Counted from the first letter of the stretch, positions 17,830 through 27,315 are shown. The stretch is DNA of 64,000 bases from Tenacibaculum sp. SZ-18 (GCF_002813915.1 NZ_CP019335.1:3889777-3953776), one strand, 5' to 3'. Numbers and translations: made by a program. The notes: a model not told the origin generated them from the sequence alone.

Positions 17830-18699
17830 ATGAAAGATACGAAAGATCTACTCGATATTCTTACACTTACAGATGAGGGAGACACTAATTTTAGTGGAGT
17901 AAGTAAAGATATTGGAAGTCCAAATGTTTTCGGAGGACAAGTATTAGCACAATCTTTAAACGCTGCCTACAGAACGGTGAGTTCTGAAAGAATTTTACAC
18001 TCGTTACATTCCTACTTTTTGGAGGCGGGAAATTTAGATTTACCCATCATTTATAACGTTCAAACAATACGTGATGGAGGAAGTTTTTCAACACGAAGAG
18101 TTACAGCACATCAAAATGATAAAACTATTTTTATCTTGGCATGTTCTTTCCATAAAAAAGAAGATGGTTATGAACATCAAATGCCAATAAAAAAAGATAT
18201 TGGGCAGCCGGAGGATTTAATGAGTTGGGAGGATATGAGAGAAAAATTCGGTGATTTTCTCCCAAAAAAAATGAAAGCGTTTTTAAGTATTGAACGTCCT
18301 ATTTATTTTAAGCCTGTACAAGTTGTTAATCCTTTTGAGCAGAAAGATTTGCCGCCAGTTGTAGATGTTTGGTTTAAGCTTAAAGGAGATAGTTCAAATT
18401 TAAGTTTAACAATAAAGCAACAAATACTAACCTATATTTCTGATTACAATATTTTAACAGCTTGTTTGTATCCTAATGCGAGTGTGGCAAATTTTGGTAA
18501 TACGCAAATGGCAAGTTTAGATCATTCAATGTGGTTTTATCGCGATTTCGATTTCTCAGATTGGATGTTATTTTCAATTGAAAGCCCAAATACTTTTGGA
18601 GCAAGAGGATTTGCTTGTGGAAACATTTATACAAGAGAAGGAAAATTAATAGCATCAGTAGCACAAGAAGGTTTAATGAGACCTCAAAAAAAGAAATAA
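17830..18699 (+). CDS. tesB: Acyl-CoA thioesterase II
   Basis: 289 residues, two fused hotdog domains as in TesB. FGGQVLAQSLNAAYRTV and HSLHSYFLEAGNLDLPIIY are the N-terminal hotdog signature; the C-terminal half has LDHSMWFYRDFDFSDWMLFS and GARGFACGNIYTREGKLIAS, with the catalytic Asp in the LDHSMWF motif. It hydrolyses acyl-CoA to free fatty acid and CoA in the cytosol, acting in fatty-acid turnover. Two bases separate its stop from the SdpI-family start. Confidence 0.92.
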   Translation: MKDTKDLLDILTLTDEGDTNFSGVSKDIGSPNVFGGQVLAQSLNAAYRTVSSERILHSLHSYFLEAGNLDLPIIYNVQTIRDGGSFSTRRVTAHQNDKTIFILACSFHKKEDGYEHQMPIKKDIGQPEDLMSWEDMREKFGDFLPKKMKAFLSIERPIYFKPVQVVNPFEQKDLPPVVDVWFKLKGDSSNLSLTIKQQILTYISDYNILTACLYPNASVANFGNTQMASLDHSMWFYRDFDFSDWMLFSIESPNTFGARGFACGNIYTREGKLIASVAQEGLMRPQKKK

Positions 18700-18701
18700 T
18701 T

Positions 18702-19049
18702 ATGAATCCAGTATATTACGTATTATCTGTTAACGGACTATTATTTTTATTAAGTATTGTTTTTTATTACAATCCTCCCAAGAAGATAAACGGATTGTAT
18801 GGTTATAGAACACCGAGAACGATGGCAAACCAAGATATTTGGGATTTTGCTAATGGATTTTTCAATAAACAGTTATTGCAATATGCTGGAATTTCATTTG
18901 CGGCTGCTTTAGGATTATCTTTTATAGCAAAAGAAACTTCATGGCAACCAATTGCCATCATGGTAATTACATTAGGTGTTTGTGTTCTAAAAACAGAACA
19001 AGAATTAAACAAGTATTACGATAAAGAAGGGAATAAGCTAAAAAAGTAA
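18702..19049 (+). CDS. SdpI family membrane protein
   Basis: 115 residues from ATG 18702; a longer frame reaches back into tesB but is an artefact. Three hydrophobic segments surround the SdpI-family signature NGLYGYRTPRTMANQDIWDF followed by AN, in which the GYRTP motif is diagnostic of Pfam PF13630. Family members include the immunity protein to the SdpC toxin in Bacillus, but most have no known role. Likely co-transcribed with tesB. Confidence 0.85.
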   Translation: MNPVYYVLSVNGLLFLLSIVFYYNPPKKINGLYGYRTPRTMANQDIWDFANGFFNKQLLQYAGISFAAALGLSFIAKETSWQPIAIMVITLGVCVLKTEQELNKYYDKEGNKLKK

Positions 19050-19052
19050 AGT

Positions 19053-19727
19053 TTACTTATACTCTTCTTTTAGCAAATTGATGTCATCAATAATCTTTTG
19101 CATATTCTCATATTTTGTACCATCATACATACCTCGAATTCGTTTGTCTTTATCAATCAAGATGAAATTCTCAGTGTGTATAAAATCTTGTACACCACCG
19201 TCTCCTTCATCCAGAACAGCGAAATAACTTTTTCTAGCTAGTTCGTATATATGCTTTTTATCACCAGTGGTAACATTCCATTTTTTATCATTAATTCCTT
19301 TGCGTGCGGTGTAAGCTTTCAAAACTGGGACACTATCTAGTTCTGGTGTCACGCTATGTGATAAAAACATGATGTCGTTATCATCTTTAAATTCTTCTTG
19401 AAGTGTAAGCATATTGTTAGACATTGGAATACAAATTCCTTTACAGGTAACAAAGAAGAAATCAGCGACATATATTTTCCCTTCGTAATCTTTTTGAGTA
19501 ACTTTTTCACCGTTTTGATTAATAAGTTCAAAATCAGAAATGGTATGATTCTTAGTGAACATCCGTAAGGAATTATCTACTAACTTAGGATTAATATCTG
19601 CTGGATTATAGATAGGTAGTTTTTCTTCAACTCGAACTAAGAAATAATAGGTTGGTAAAGCGATTATTGTAAAGAAGATTAAAAACAGAAAAGTATACTT
19701 CGATTTTTTAAAAAAACGTATGTCCAT
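19053..19727 (-). CDS. SCO1/SenC family copper chaperone-like protein
   Basis: 224 residues anchored by an N-terminal TM (about 12-30), with a thioredoxin-like domain facing the periplasm. The copper site CxxxC is Cys95 and Cys99 in VTCKGICIPMSNNM, and the distal His is in DFIHTENFILID. These three ligands are what SCO proteins use to bring copper to cytochrome oxidase or to act as a thiol reductant. It converges on the SdpI gene with three bases between stops. Confidence 0.9.
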   Translation of the reverse strand: MDIRFFKKSKYTFLFLIFFTIIALPTYYFLVRVEEKLPIYNPADINPKLVDNSLRMFTKNHTISDFELINQNGEKVTQKDYEGKIYVADFFFVTCKGICIPMSNNMLTLQEEFKDDNDIMFLSHSVTPELDSVPVLKAYTARKGINDKKWNVTTGDKKHIYELARKSYFAVLDEGDGGVQDFIHTENFILIDKDKRIRGMYDGTKYENMQKIIDDINLLKEEYK

Positions 19728-19838
19728 TGCACTTAAATTCTTCTACAAAAATAAGGCTAATAAAGCCAGTTTCCTAAAATCTTTGTTAAAACAGAAACAA
19801 GTGTAAACAGAGCATTTTTACAACTCTTTTTAAAAGTG

Positions 19839-19846
19839 TACATTTG
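19839..19846 (+). promoter_or_regulatory. Putative -7 box of rseP
   Basis: TACATTTG matches TAnnTTTG and lies 30 bases before the ATG at 19877. It overlaps the upstream TTG at 19844, so that codon cannot be the start if this promoter is used. Confidence 0.45.
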
Positions 19847-19876
19847 CTGAATTCTAAAGAGACAATAATACCATTT

Positions 19877-21223
19877 ATGGAAATTTTAATAAAGGCATCA
19901 CAATTCATTTTAAGTTTATCATTACTAATTGTTTTACACGAATTAGGGCATTTTATCCCAGCTAAATTGTTTAAAACAAAAGTTGAAAAATTCTACCTTT
20001 TTTTCGATTACAAATTTTCTTTATTCAAGAAGAAAATTGGAGAAACTGTTTATGGAATTGGTTGGATTCCTTTAGGAGGTTATGTGAAGATTGCCGGAAT
20101 GATTGACGAGAGTATGGATACCGAGCAAATGAAAGAAGAACCAAAACCTTGGGAATTCCGTTCTAAGCCAGCATGGCAAAGATTAATTATTATGTTAGGA
20201 GGTGTTATTGTAAACTTTGTTTTAGGGATTTTAATATATATCGCTTTAATGTGGGTTTATGGTGAAAAATATTTACCAAATGAAAATGTAAAAGACGGTA
20301 TTTGGGCTCAAGATGAATTAGCTCAAACTTTAGGTTTAGAAACAGGTGATAAAATTCTTTCTGTAGACGGAAATGCAATCAGAAAATTCAGCGAGATTCC
20401 AGTTGAGTTCATAAATGGAAATAAATTTATCATAGAAAGAAATGGACAAGAAATTGAGAAAGAAATTCCTATTGATTTTATTTCAAAATTAGTGGATCGA
20501 GATAAAGATGCTGGAAGTTTCATAAATTACCGTACACCATTTGTCATCGCAAATGTTCCAGAAAATTCTATAAATGTATCCTCTGGTTTACAGCCAAAAG
20601 ATATAGTTGTGCGTGTTGGAGAGAAAGAAGTGAGATATTTTGATGAGGTTGCTGCTATGTTAAAAACATTAAAAAATCAAAATACAACACTAGTCGTTAA
20701 AAGAGGAGAAGAAACTAAAGAAGTACCTGTAAAAGTAAGTGAAGAAGGGAAATTAATGGTGTTTTCTGGGTCATTAGGCCTTCTAGATCTAGAAAAATTG
20801 GGATATTACAAACTTGCTGATAAAAAGTACACTTTTATGCAATCAATCCCAGCAGGACTAAATAAATCTTGGACTACATTGACCAGTTACGTGAAACAAT
20901 TAAAGAAAATATTTAACCCAAGTACAGGCGCATACAAAGGTTTGGGAGGATTCATTTCAATAGGAAGTATTTTCCCTTCAGAATGGAGTGCTTACAGTTT
21001 TTGGAGTATTACAGCTTTTCTATCTATTATGTTAGGTTTTATGAATTTATTACCAATCCCTGCTTTAGATGGAGGTCATGTAGTTTTTACACTATGGGAA
21101 ATGATTACGGGTAAAAAGCCGAGTGACAAGTTTTTAGAATATGCCCAAGTAGTTGGATTTGTATTATTACTTGCTTTATTAATCTTTGCAAATGGTAATG
21201 ATATTGTGAAACTATTTAAGTAG
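19877..21223 (+). CDS. rseP: RIP metalloprotease RseP (site-2 protease)
   Basis: 448 residues from ATG 19877. HELGH at residues 21-25 in the first TM helix is the zinc-binding HExxH; NLLPIPALDGGHVVF near the C-terminus supplies the third ligand Asp. Between them lie a beta-loop (GWIPLGGYVKIAGM), TM 2, two PDZ-like domains (GDKILSVDGNAI; LQPKDIVVRVGEKEV) and then the last two TM helices. It cleaves membrane-bound anti-sigma factors and signal-peptide remnants within the inner membrane. Confidence 0.95.
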   Translation: MEILIKASQFILSLSLLIVLHELGHFIPAKLFKTKVEKFYLFFDYKFSLFKKKIGETVYGIGWIPLGGYVKIAGMIDESMDTEQMKEEPKPWEFRSKPAWQRLIIMLGGVIVNFVLGILIYIALMWVYGEKYLPNENVKDGIWAQDELAQTLGLETGDKILSVDGNAIRKFSEIPVEFINGNKFIIERNGQEIEKEIPIDFISKLVDRDKDAGSFINYRTPFVIANVPENSINVSSGLQPKDIVVRVGEKEVRYFDEVAAMLKTLKNQNTTLVVKRGEETKEVPVKVSEEGKLMVFSGSLGLLDLEKLGYYKLADKKYTFMQSIPAGLNKSWTTLTSYVKQLKKIFNPSTGAYKGLGGFISIGSIFPSEWSAYSFWSITAFLSIMLGFMNLLPIPALDGGHVVFTLWEMITGKKPSDKFLEYAQVVGFVLLLALLIFANGNDIVKLFK

Positions 21224-21265
21224 AAGTAATATTTACAAAATTGTCACTTGGTAAAAATAAATGAG

Positions 21266-21442
21266 TTATTTCTTACAAGAACGACCTTTTGCTTTTAGCG
21301 CTAAATTGCATGAATCAATCCAGTAATAATTTTTTCTGCAATCTAGGCAATTGTAAAATTTAATAAAGCTGAGGTACTTTACAAATCCCATTCTTTTTCT
21401 ACGAACTCTATTCGAAGAGCCGCAGTGTGGACATACTTTCAT
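21266..21442 (-). CDS. Small zinc-ribbon protein
   Basis: A 58-codon gene too short for a 60-residue cut-off. The protein starts MKVCPHCGSSNRVRRKRMGF and has CPHC (Cys4, Cys7) and CLDC (Cys32, Cys35), a standard four-Cys zinc ribbon, then two further Cys (45, 56) in a basic tail. Coding quality is good throughout and it ends in KK. Zinc-ribbon mini-proteins of this type often bind nucleic acid or ribosomes, but its role is unknown. It lies between rseP (convergent) and the cupin gene. Confidence 0.65.
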   Translation of the reverse strand: MKVCPHCGSSNRVRRKRMGFVKYLSFIKFYNCLDCRKNYYWIDSCNLALKAKGRSCKK

Positions 21443-21537
21443 CTTTCTTTTTTAGTTAAACAAACTTAATGAAAGATAAGAAAGTATATTTAATGTTATT
21501 ACCTAGAAATTAATGGGTTTTTTCCCTTATTTTATTG

Positions 21538-22407
21538 TTAATAAATGCCGTTTTCTTTGTTCGTTCTGGTAATGGCTTGGTCGTTTTTCCAGTCAATCCA
21601 TTTTTGTCCCTTTATTCGACGCATAAAATTGTCGATAGAGCGCATAATAAAGACATTATAAATCGCTTTTCCAAGGTTTTTAGGGTTTCTTGCTATTGCA
21701 CGAAGACTCATTGAAAAACCAGGTGTTATATAACGCATATAATGCCAGTATCCTTCAGGCATATATAAAACGTTTCCATGCTCTAACTCTGTCACATGAC
21801 CTTTAGCATTTTTAAGCGCTGGCCATTTTTCAAAATCAGGATCGTTAAAGTTAATGTCTTCCCTTGTAATTAGAGAATGAGGTATTTTATAGAGGTATTT
21901 ATTTTGTTTCTGATCAAACAAAATACACTTCTTTTTTCCTTCAAAGTGAAAGTGGAAAATATTGGCTAAATCAATATCGTAATGCATAAAAGTGTAAGAA
22001 TCTCTTCCTCCAAAGAATAACATTGGTAATCCTTTCATCAGTCGCAAACCAAAATCAGGAAATTTAAAATCCTTTTGAAGGACTGGAACTTCTTTTAAAA
22101 CATTCCATAGGAAGATTCTGAATTTTGTAGGTTCTCTTTTTAATAAATCAACATACTCACTCATTTTCATGGTGGCATGTGGTTCATTAAAACCATCTTT
22201 ATAATCTACAGGTCTATCGTCATAAAGAGGTACGGTTTTGTCTCCAGCTACTTCTTTCATATATTCTAGCGACCACTTGTTATAAGCAGGCCAATCTTCA
22301 ATAAAACGCTCAATAACCACTGGTTTTTGAAGCTTAAAGTAATTTTTGATAAAGTCTTCTTTGGTAATCGTTTCGACTCTATCGATTTGTTCCAATTGTA
22401 ACCCCAT
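21538..22407 (-). CDS. Cupin-like (JmjC/Cupin_8) dioxygenase
   Basis: 289 residues of the Cupin_8 group of Fe(II)/2-oxoglutarate oxygenases. MHYDIDLANIFHFHFEGKKK supplies the HxD metal pair and the strand after it; NVLYMPEGYWHYMRYITPGF supplies the distal His. The N-terminal part (KPVVIERFIEDWPAYNKWSL) matches the typical W-P-A-x-x-KWS lead-in. Members hydroxylate proteins, RNA or small molecules; the substrate here is unknown. It stands alone. Confidence 0.88.
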   Translation of the reverse strand: MGLQLEQIDRVETITKEDFIKNYFKLQKPVVIERFIEDWPAYNKWSLEYMKEVAGDKTVPLYDDRPVDYKDGFNEPHATMKMSEYVDLLKREPTKFRIFLWNVLKEVPVLQKDFKFPDFGLRLMKGLPMLFFGGRDSYTFMHYDIDLANIFHFHFEGKKKCILFDQKQNKYLYKIPHSLITREDINFNDPDFEKWPALKNAKGHVTELEHGNVLYMPEGYWHYMRYITPGFSMSLRAIARNPKNLGKAIYNVFIMRSIDNFMRRIKGQKWIDWKNDQAITRTNKENGIY

Positions 22408-23035
22408 GAATTGATATTTGATGTTCGCAAAGTTAAGAAAACGTTACGATTCTATTTAGATTGGTTCTCATTAAATTAAATTGCGAGCTGTAAATTTATT
22501 AAATTTAGCAATACTTTTAGCATTTTTAATGATTGATTTATCAGATTACTTCTGGTATAAAAATATTTAAATTGGAAGGAGGACTTTAGTAAAAAACCAT
22601 TTTCACCATTCAATATTTATTTTGATCAGTTAAAGGAGTGAGATTTGAAAAATTAATACAAGAGCTGTAAATTCCCTTGAGCATGAATATTCATGTTGCT
22701 AATATTTCAAACGAACCTATTAAAGATTTAAAGTAAAGTTCTCCTTCTTTCTACGAAAGTCATTTATGACTTAAAGTTTTTTTTAAGCAAATTGTAGTTC
22801 TGATGTAAATACATAGTAAACTTTCTTTGGTGCAACTAATTTAATTGAGAGAAAGTCTTAAGTTAAATAAATGTATAAGCTTGTAGATCTTCCTTTTATT
22901 GCAAAATTTTGTGATAATAATTCGCCTTTTGAAATAAGCAATTAGGGAAATATAGCGGGTTTTCATATGTGTTTTGACATAGAATTCATGGAAGACTCAT
23001 CCTGTAAGTGACCGTAATGGAAGTATTTATTAAAT
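22408..23035. other. Intergenic region with no convincing gene
   Basis: About 630 AT-rich bases with stops in all frames. A perfect 14-bp palindrome, CATGAATATTCATG, is at 22682-22695. A 24-codon open frame from about 22871 (MYKLVDLPFIAKFCD...) is too short to support. Its length is unusual for this gene-dense window, so it may be the remains of a lost gene, but unlike 7475-7762 no readable frame persists. Confidence 0.4.
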
Positions 23036-23082
23036 AAAAAATAGGTCATTTAAGTATTTTCAACATCAAATAACCTATTTTA
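23036..23082 (-). terminator. Terminator of the bioB transcript
   Basis: On the minus strand AAAATAGGT and a further ATTT pair with AAAT and ACCTATTTT across a loop of about 17 bases, followed by T. It begins 11 bases after the bioB stop. Confidence 0.6.
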
Positions 23083-23092
23083 AATTTATTAT

Positions 23093-24253
23093 TTAACTGT
23101 TCGTTTCTTTACTTGGCTCCGGCTCTTCTTTTAGCCAACGTTTTACTTGTAGTTCACGTTTTTTAATTTCTTTTGCTTCTGCTTTTTTCTGTTCGTTTCT
23201 ATCAATTTTATGTTTAGGTCTAGTCCATTTAGGCTTCTCTCCTAATGTTTGGAACTGAGAGTCTTCGGCTTCAACCGTTTGGGGTTGCATCTTTTTAATA
23301 AATGGCTTTTGAGGATTTAAACCTAATAATTCAAATAACTTCATATCCTCATTTACATCGGGATTTGGAGTTGTTAATAACTTATCTCCAGCAAAAATAG
23401 AATTCGCACCAGCAAAGAAACACATCGTTTGTCCTTCTTGACTCATTGTTGTTCTACCCGCAGACAAACGCACTTGAGTTTCAGGCATTACGATTCTTGT
23501 TGTTGCTACCATTCTGACCATTTCCCAAATAGAAACCGGTTTTTGATCTTCTAAAGGAGTTCCGTCAACAGCAACTAAAGCGTTAATTGGCACAGATTCT
23601 GGTTGTGGATTTAAAGTTGATAAAGCAACTAACATTCCAGCTCGATCTTCTATAGCTTCTCCCATACCAATAATTCCTCCTGAACAAACTGTTACATTAG
23701 TTTTACGAACATTATCGATAGTTTCTAAACGGTCTTCAAAACCTCTTGTTGAAATTACTTCTTTATAATATTCTTCAGAAGAGTCTAAATTATGATTATA
23801 TGCATACAAACCTGCTTCAGCCAAACGGTGCGCCTGATTTTCAGTAATCATTCCTAGTGTGCAGCAAACCTCCATATCAAGTTTATTAATTGTACGAACC
23901 ATTTCTAATACTTGATCGAATTCTGGTCCGTCTTTTACGTTTCTCCAAGCTGCTCCCATACAAACTCTTGAGCTTCCAGAGGCTTTAGCACGCAATGCCT
24001 GTGCTTTAACTTGATTAACACTCATTAAATCATTTCCTTCAACTTCGGTATGATATCTTGCTGCTTGCGGACAATATCCACAATCTTCAGGACATCCTCC
24101 TGTTTTTATTGATAAAAGCGTTGATACTTGAACCGTGTTTGGATCGTGGTGTTTACGATGAATTGTAGCTGCATCATACAATAGCTCCATCATCGGCTTA
24201 TTGTAAATCTTTAAAATTTCTTCTTTAGTCCAATTGTGTCTAGTCTCACTCAT
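23093..24253 (-). CDS. bioB: Biotin synthase
   Basis: Radical-SAM enzyme that inserts sulfur into dethiobiotin, the last step of biotin synthesis. TGGCPEDCGYCPQAARYHT has the CxxxCxxC cluster (Cys54, Cys58, Cys61) that binds the SAM [4Fe-4S]; CMGAAWR, NHNLDSS and RLSAGRTTMSQEGQTMCFFA hold the residues for the [2Fe-2S] site. At 386 residues it exceeds the usual 320-350: the extra is a charged C-terminal tail of about 50 residues (PKWTRPKHKIDRNEQKKAEA...). It is the last of the biotin genes here and has its own terminator. Confidence 0.96.
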   Translation of the reverse strand: MSETRHNWTKEEILKIYNKPMMELLYDAATIHRKHHDPNTVQVSTLLSIKTGGCPEDCGYCPQAARYHTEVEGNDLMSVNQVKAQALRAKASGSSRVCMGAAWRNVKDGPEFDQVLEMVRTINKLDMEVCCTLGMITENQAHRLAEAGLYAYNHNLDSSEEYYKEVISTRGFEDRLETIDNVRKTNVTVCSGGIIGMGEAIEDRAGMLVALSTLNPQPESVPINALVAVDGTPLEDQKPVSIWEMVRMVATTRIVMPETQVRLSAGRTTMSQEGQTMCFFAGANSIFAGDKLLTTPNPDVNEDMKLFELLGLNPQKPFIKKMQPQTVEAEDSQFQTLGEKPKWTRPKHKIDRNEQKKAEAKEIKKRELQVKRWLKEEPEPSKETNS

Positions 24254-24307
24254 ATAGTCGTCATTGTTTGCATTATCAAAAGTAGGAAAAGTAATTGTAT
24301 TATTATA

Positions 24308-25459
24308 TTATTTTGAAATTAAAACTGATACAGCGTTACCCCCAAACCCTACGGCATTTACGAGTATTTTATTGAATTGTTTTGGTTGTCTTTGTTTCTC
24401 TGCAAATGGAACTTCAATAGCTTTTTGATGTTGTAACATTAAAAGTCCAAGTTCTAAATTTAGTAATCCTGAAGCGCCAAAAGTATGTCCTATTTTCCAC
24501 TTATTAGTTGTTAAAAATGGACGATGATTTCCGAAAACTTTTTCAATAGCACTAACTTCTGAAGAATCACCTTTTATGGTACCAGGAGCATGCATCACAA
24601 TGACATCGATTTCGTTTAAATCAATATTCTTACATGCCATTTTCATTGATTTCTGAAAGCATTCTGCGTTTGCTGTTACCGATGTGTTGTGTTTTAAAAC
24701 TTCAGTAGCATAACCAACACCTTCAATTTTAGCAATGGTTTTTTCATTGATTTCATTTTCTAAGCAAACTACGGCAGCACCTTCTCCTAAAACCATTGTG
24801 TTTTTAGTTTTATTGAGATCAAAAGCTTTACACGGATTACCTTCGGTTTCTTTCGAGTAAACTTTTAAAGCTTTCATTTGAGCGATTGTAAAATCAGTAA
24901 GTGGGGATTCACTTCCTCCTACTAAAAATTTATCGCACATTCCAGACTGAATCCAAGCAACTCCATTTAATAAAGAATGTAATGCAGTAGAACAAGTTAT
25001 CGAATGTGAAATTTCTGGACCAGAGCTTTTCAAATCATGCGCAATCCATGAAGAAATATTCCCTAAAGTTGTTGTTGGTGAACTAAGAGTAGAGGATATA
25101 CCTTTAACTAGAAATTCTTGATGATATTTTTCAAAAAGAGCTGTAGCTCCTCGAGAAGAGCCGATATTAATACCGAAATCATCACCTTCTTTCCAATTTG
25201 CATCTTTCATTGCTTTTCTAGAAGCATAAATAGCCAATAAAACAGTGTTGTCAAGGTTTTTATATTTGTTGTCGGAATTTCTAATTTCATCAATATTCTT
25301 CATATTATGTTGAGAAATTCTTGCAACCCATTCAGAGAAATGTTTAAAGTTTTCTTTATTTATTCTATGTTCATTATCTAAATAACTTTCCCAAACCTCA
25401 TCCATGGTATTACCTAATGGAGAAATTGAAGCAATAGATGATATTGATATCGGTTTCAA
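24308..25459 (-). CDS. Beta-ketoacyl synthase in the biotin cluster
   Basis: 383 residues, thiolase fold of the FabF type. The nucleophile is Cys156 in SITCSTALHSLL, and the two His are in VMHAPGTIKGDSSE and KWKIGHTFGASGLL. It is somewhat shorter than FabF (about 410), with a divergent N-terminal part. Its place between bioB and bioA suggests it elongates the acyl chain that becomes the pimeloyl moiety. No bioC, bioH or bioZ was seen in the window. Membership in the pathway is inferred from position. Confidence 0.85.
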   Translation of the reverse strand: MKPISISSIASISPLGNTMDEVWESYLDNEHRINKENFKHFSEWVARISQHNMKNIDEIRNSDNKYKNLDNTVLLAIYASRKAMKDANWKEGDDFGINIGSSRGATALFEKYHQEFLVKGISSTLSSPTTTLGNISSWIAHDLKSSGPEISHSITCSTALHSLLNGVAWIQSGMCDKFLVGGSESPLTDFTIAQMKALKVYSKETEGNPCKAFDLNKTKNTMVLGEGAAVVCLENEINEKTIAKIEGVGYATEVLKHNTSVTANAECFQKSMKMACKNIDLNEIDVIVMHAPGTIKGDSSEVSAIEKVFGNHRPFLTTNKWKIGHTFGASGLLNLELGLLMLQHQKAIEVPFAEKQRQPKQFNKILVNAVGFGGNAVSVLISK

Positions 25460-25606
25460 GTCTAAAAAATTTCAGCAAAATTAAGGTTAAATCTTTAAAC
25501 AGAATCAACATCTAGAAGACTAAGGGTTATATTTTTTTAGGAGTCTTGAAACAAGTATTTAGTTCTTACGTCTTATAAGAGTAAAATACGTAATAGTTTT
25601 GTTGTT

Positions 25607-26062
25607 ATGGATAATAGATATAACGAAAATCAAAAGAGTTGGATCGCAAGAAATTGGCCATGGGCATTACCAGTTGGTTGTTGTTCAGGTTGTTTGGTTT
25701 TAATATTACTTTTTGTTTTTGGTGTTGGAGCAACAATTTTTGGAGTTGTAAACAACTTAGTTGAATTATCACCTCTTGAAGAAGCGTTAGAAAGAGCCGA
25801 AGAGAATGAAAGAGTAGTGGAATTTGTTGGTTATGAAATTGATACAGATGGTTTTCCAAATGGGGAAATTTCAGTTTCTAATAATGATGGCGAAGTTGAT
25901 TTTAGAGTTCCGATTAAAGGAAATAGAGGAGAAGGTACCTTAATTGTAAAAGGAATTCGTAAAGACAAAAAATGGATCTATGAGGATTTATACGTACTTA
26001 TAAAAGAAACAAATGAACGTATTAATTTATTGGACAATGAAAAAGTCTTAGAGAGTATCTAA
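25607..26062 (+). CDS. Coa1-like membrane protein
   Basis: 151 residues. A Trp/Pro-rich lead (SWIARNWPWALPVGCCSGCL) enters one TM helix (about 24-48), followed by a C-terminal domain of about 100 residues: EEALERAEENERVVEFVGYE then GFPNGEISVSNNDGEVDFRV and GEGTLIVKGIRKDKKWIYED. This looks like the cytochrome-oxidase assembly factor Coa1/Tim21-like fold known in bacterial proteins. It runs against the biotin genes and its tail overlaps bioA by 15 bases. A TAGTTTTG box ends only five bases before the ATG, so the message may be leaderless. Confidence 0.65.
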   Translation: MDNRYNENQKSWIARNWPWALPVGCCSGCLVLILLFVFGVGATIFGVVNNLVELSPLEEALERAEENERVVEFVGYEIDTDGFPNGEISVSNNDGEVDFRVPIKGNRGEGTLIVKGIRKDKKWIYEDLYVLIKETNERINLLDNEKVLESI

Positions 26063-27313
26063 GACTTTAACGATTGTATTATATATTTTCTCCAAATGTT
26101 CATCTGAAATAACGAACGGAGTTTGAATGTAAATGGTGTTTCCAAGTGGTCTTAAAAAGACACCTTCTTTCATAAAAGACGATAAAAGCAAATCTCTTAA
26201 AGTACCATACCTTTCCATATTTGTATCTAAATCTAAAGCAAAAATTACTCCAATACTTCGTGTAGACTTCACTTTAGGATGATTCGTTATAGTAGCACCA
26301 AAGGTTTTATGTTGTTGAGATATTCTTTGAATATTATTCTGAATTTCTGTTGAAGTTAACAAGTCAATACTCGCAATAGCGGCCGCACAACCAATTGGGT
26401 TTGCAGAATAGGTATGACAGTGAAAATATCCTTTTGAAATATCGTTACTTAAAAAGGCATCATAAATTTCTTGAGTACAAGACGTAATTGCCATTGGTAC
26501 TAATCCTCCAGTTAATGCCTTACTCAAGCAAATAATATCGGGTTTATTTGTCATGTGCTCAGAAGCAAAATTTTTACCAGTTTTTCCAAAACCAGTCATT
26601 ACTTCGTCAGCGATTGTCAGAACATTTTTAGATTTACAAAACCCTATAATTTCATTTAACCCATCAATATCATGAATTTTCATTCCAGCTGCCCCTTGGA
26701 CAATAGGTTCGTAAACAAAAGCAGCTACTTTATGCCGGCTAGTTATTTCGTTTAATTTCTGTGAGATTTCTTCTTGGTTAGTTCCATCTGGCACAGGAAT
26801 GCGGTGAATGTTAATCAAGAAATCTTCGAATGGACCGTTGTAAACAGATAAGCCTGAGGTAGACATTGCTCCAAAGGTATCTCCATGAAATCCATTTTCG
26901 AATGCGATAAAAGTGGTGCGTTGATCTTCTAAGTTATAATAATATTGAAGTGCCATTTTTATAGCAGATTCAACAGCGGTTGAACCATTATCATTGAAAA
27001 ATATTTTAGCCTGATTTTCAGGTAAAATTGAGATTAATTTTTCAGATAATTCTACAGCGGCTGGATGCGTAAAGTCGCTAAACATTATTTGATCGAGCTG
27101 CTGCATTTGCTCATAAACTCGATTATTTATATAATCATTACAATGACCAAACATGCAAGTGTACCAAGATGAAATTGCGTCGATATATTCGTTTCCATTT
27201 TCATCGGTAAGAATACAACCTTTCGCCTTAATAATTCCTAAACTATTTGGATGCGTTTGATGTTGCTTTAACGGATGCCAGATGTGTTTTTTGTCTCGTT
27301 CTTGTAAAGTCAT
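26048..27313 (-). CDS. bioA: Adenosylmethionine-8-amino-7-oxononanoate aminotransferase
   Basis: 421 residues, PLP class III aminotransferase that turns KAPA into DAPA with SAM as amino donor. IWHPLKQHQTHPNSL at the N-terminus is the BioA-type substrate segment, YIDAISSWYTCMFGHCNDYI holds the active-site Trp-Tyr, FENGFHGDTFGAMS and TIADEVMTGFGKTGK form the PLP site, and the Schiff-base Lys is in CLSKALTGGLVPM. Two bases separate it from bioD upstream, so the two are probably translated together. Confidence 0.95.
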   Translation of the reverse strand: MTLQERDKKHIWHPLKQHQTHPNSLGIIKAKGCILTDENGNEYIDAISSWYTCMFGHCNDYINNRVYEQMQQLDQIMFSDFTHPAAVELSEKLISILPENQAKIFFNDNGSTAVESAIKMALQYYYNLEDQRTTFIAFENGFHGDTFGAMSTSGLSVYNGPFEDFLINIHRIPVPDGTNQEEISQKLNEITSRHKVAAFVYEPIVQGAAGMKIHDIDGLNEIIGFCKSKNVLTIADEVMTGFGKTGKNFASEHMTNKPDIICLSKALTGGLVPMAITSCTQEIYDAFLSNDISKGYFHCHTYSANPIGCAAAIASIDLLTSTEIQNNIQRISQQHKTFGATITNHPKVKSTRSIGVIFALDLDTNMERYGTLRDLLLSSFMKEGVFLRPLGNTIYIQTPFVISDEHLEKIYNTIVKVLDTL

Positions 27314-27315
27314 GA

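Noticed and set aside
18615..18701. Longer start for the SdpI-family gene
   Set aside because: The added residues lie in tesB in another frame; the ATG at 18702 gives the family's normal N-terminus.
22682..22695. Palindrome CATGAATATTCATG as an operator
   Set aside because: It is far from any start codon (about 275 bp from the cupin ATG) in a region without genes; could be chance.
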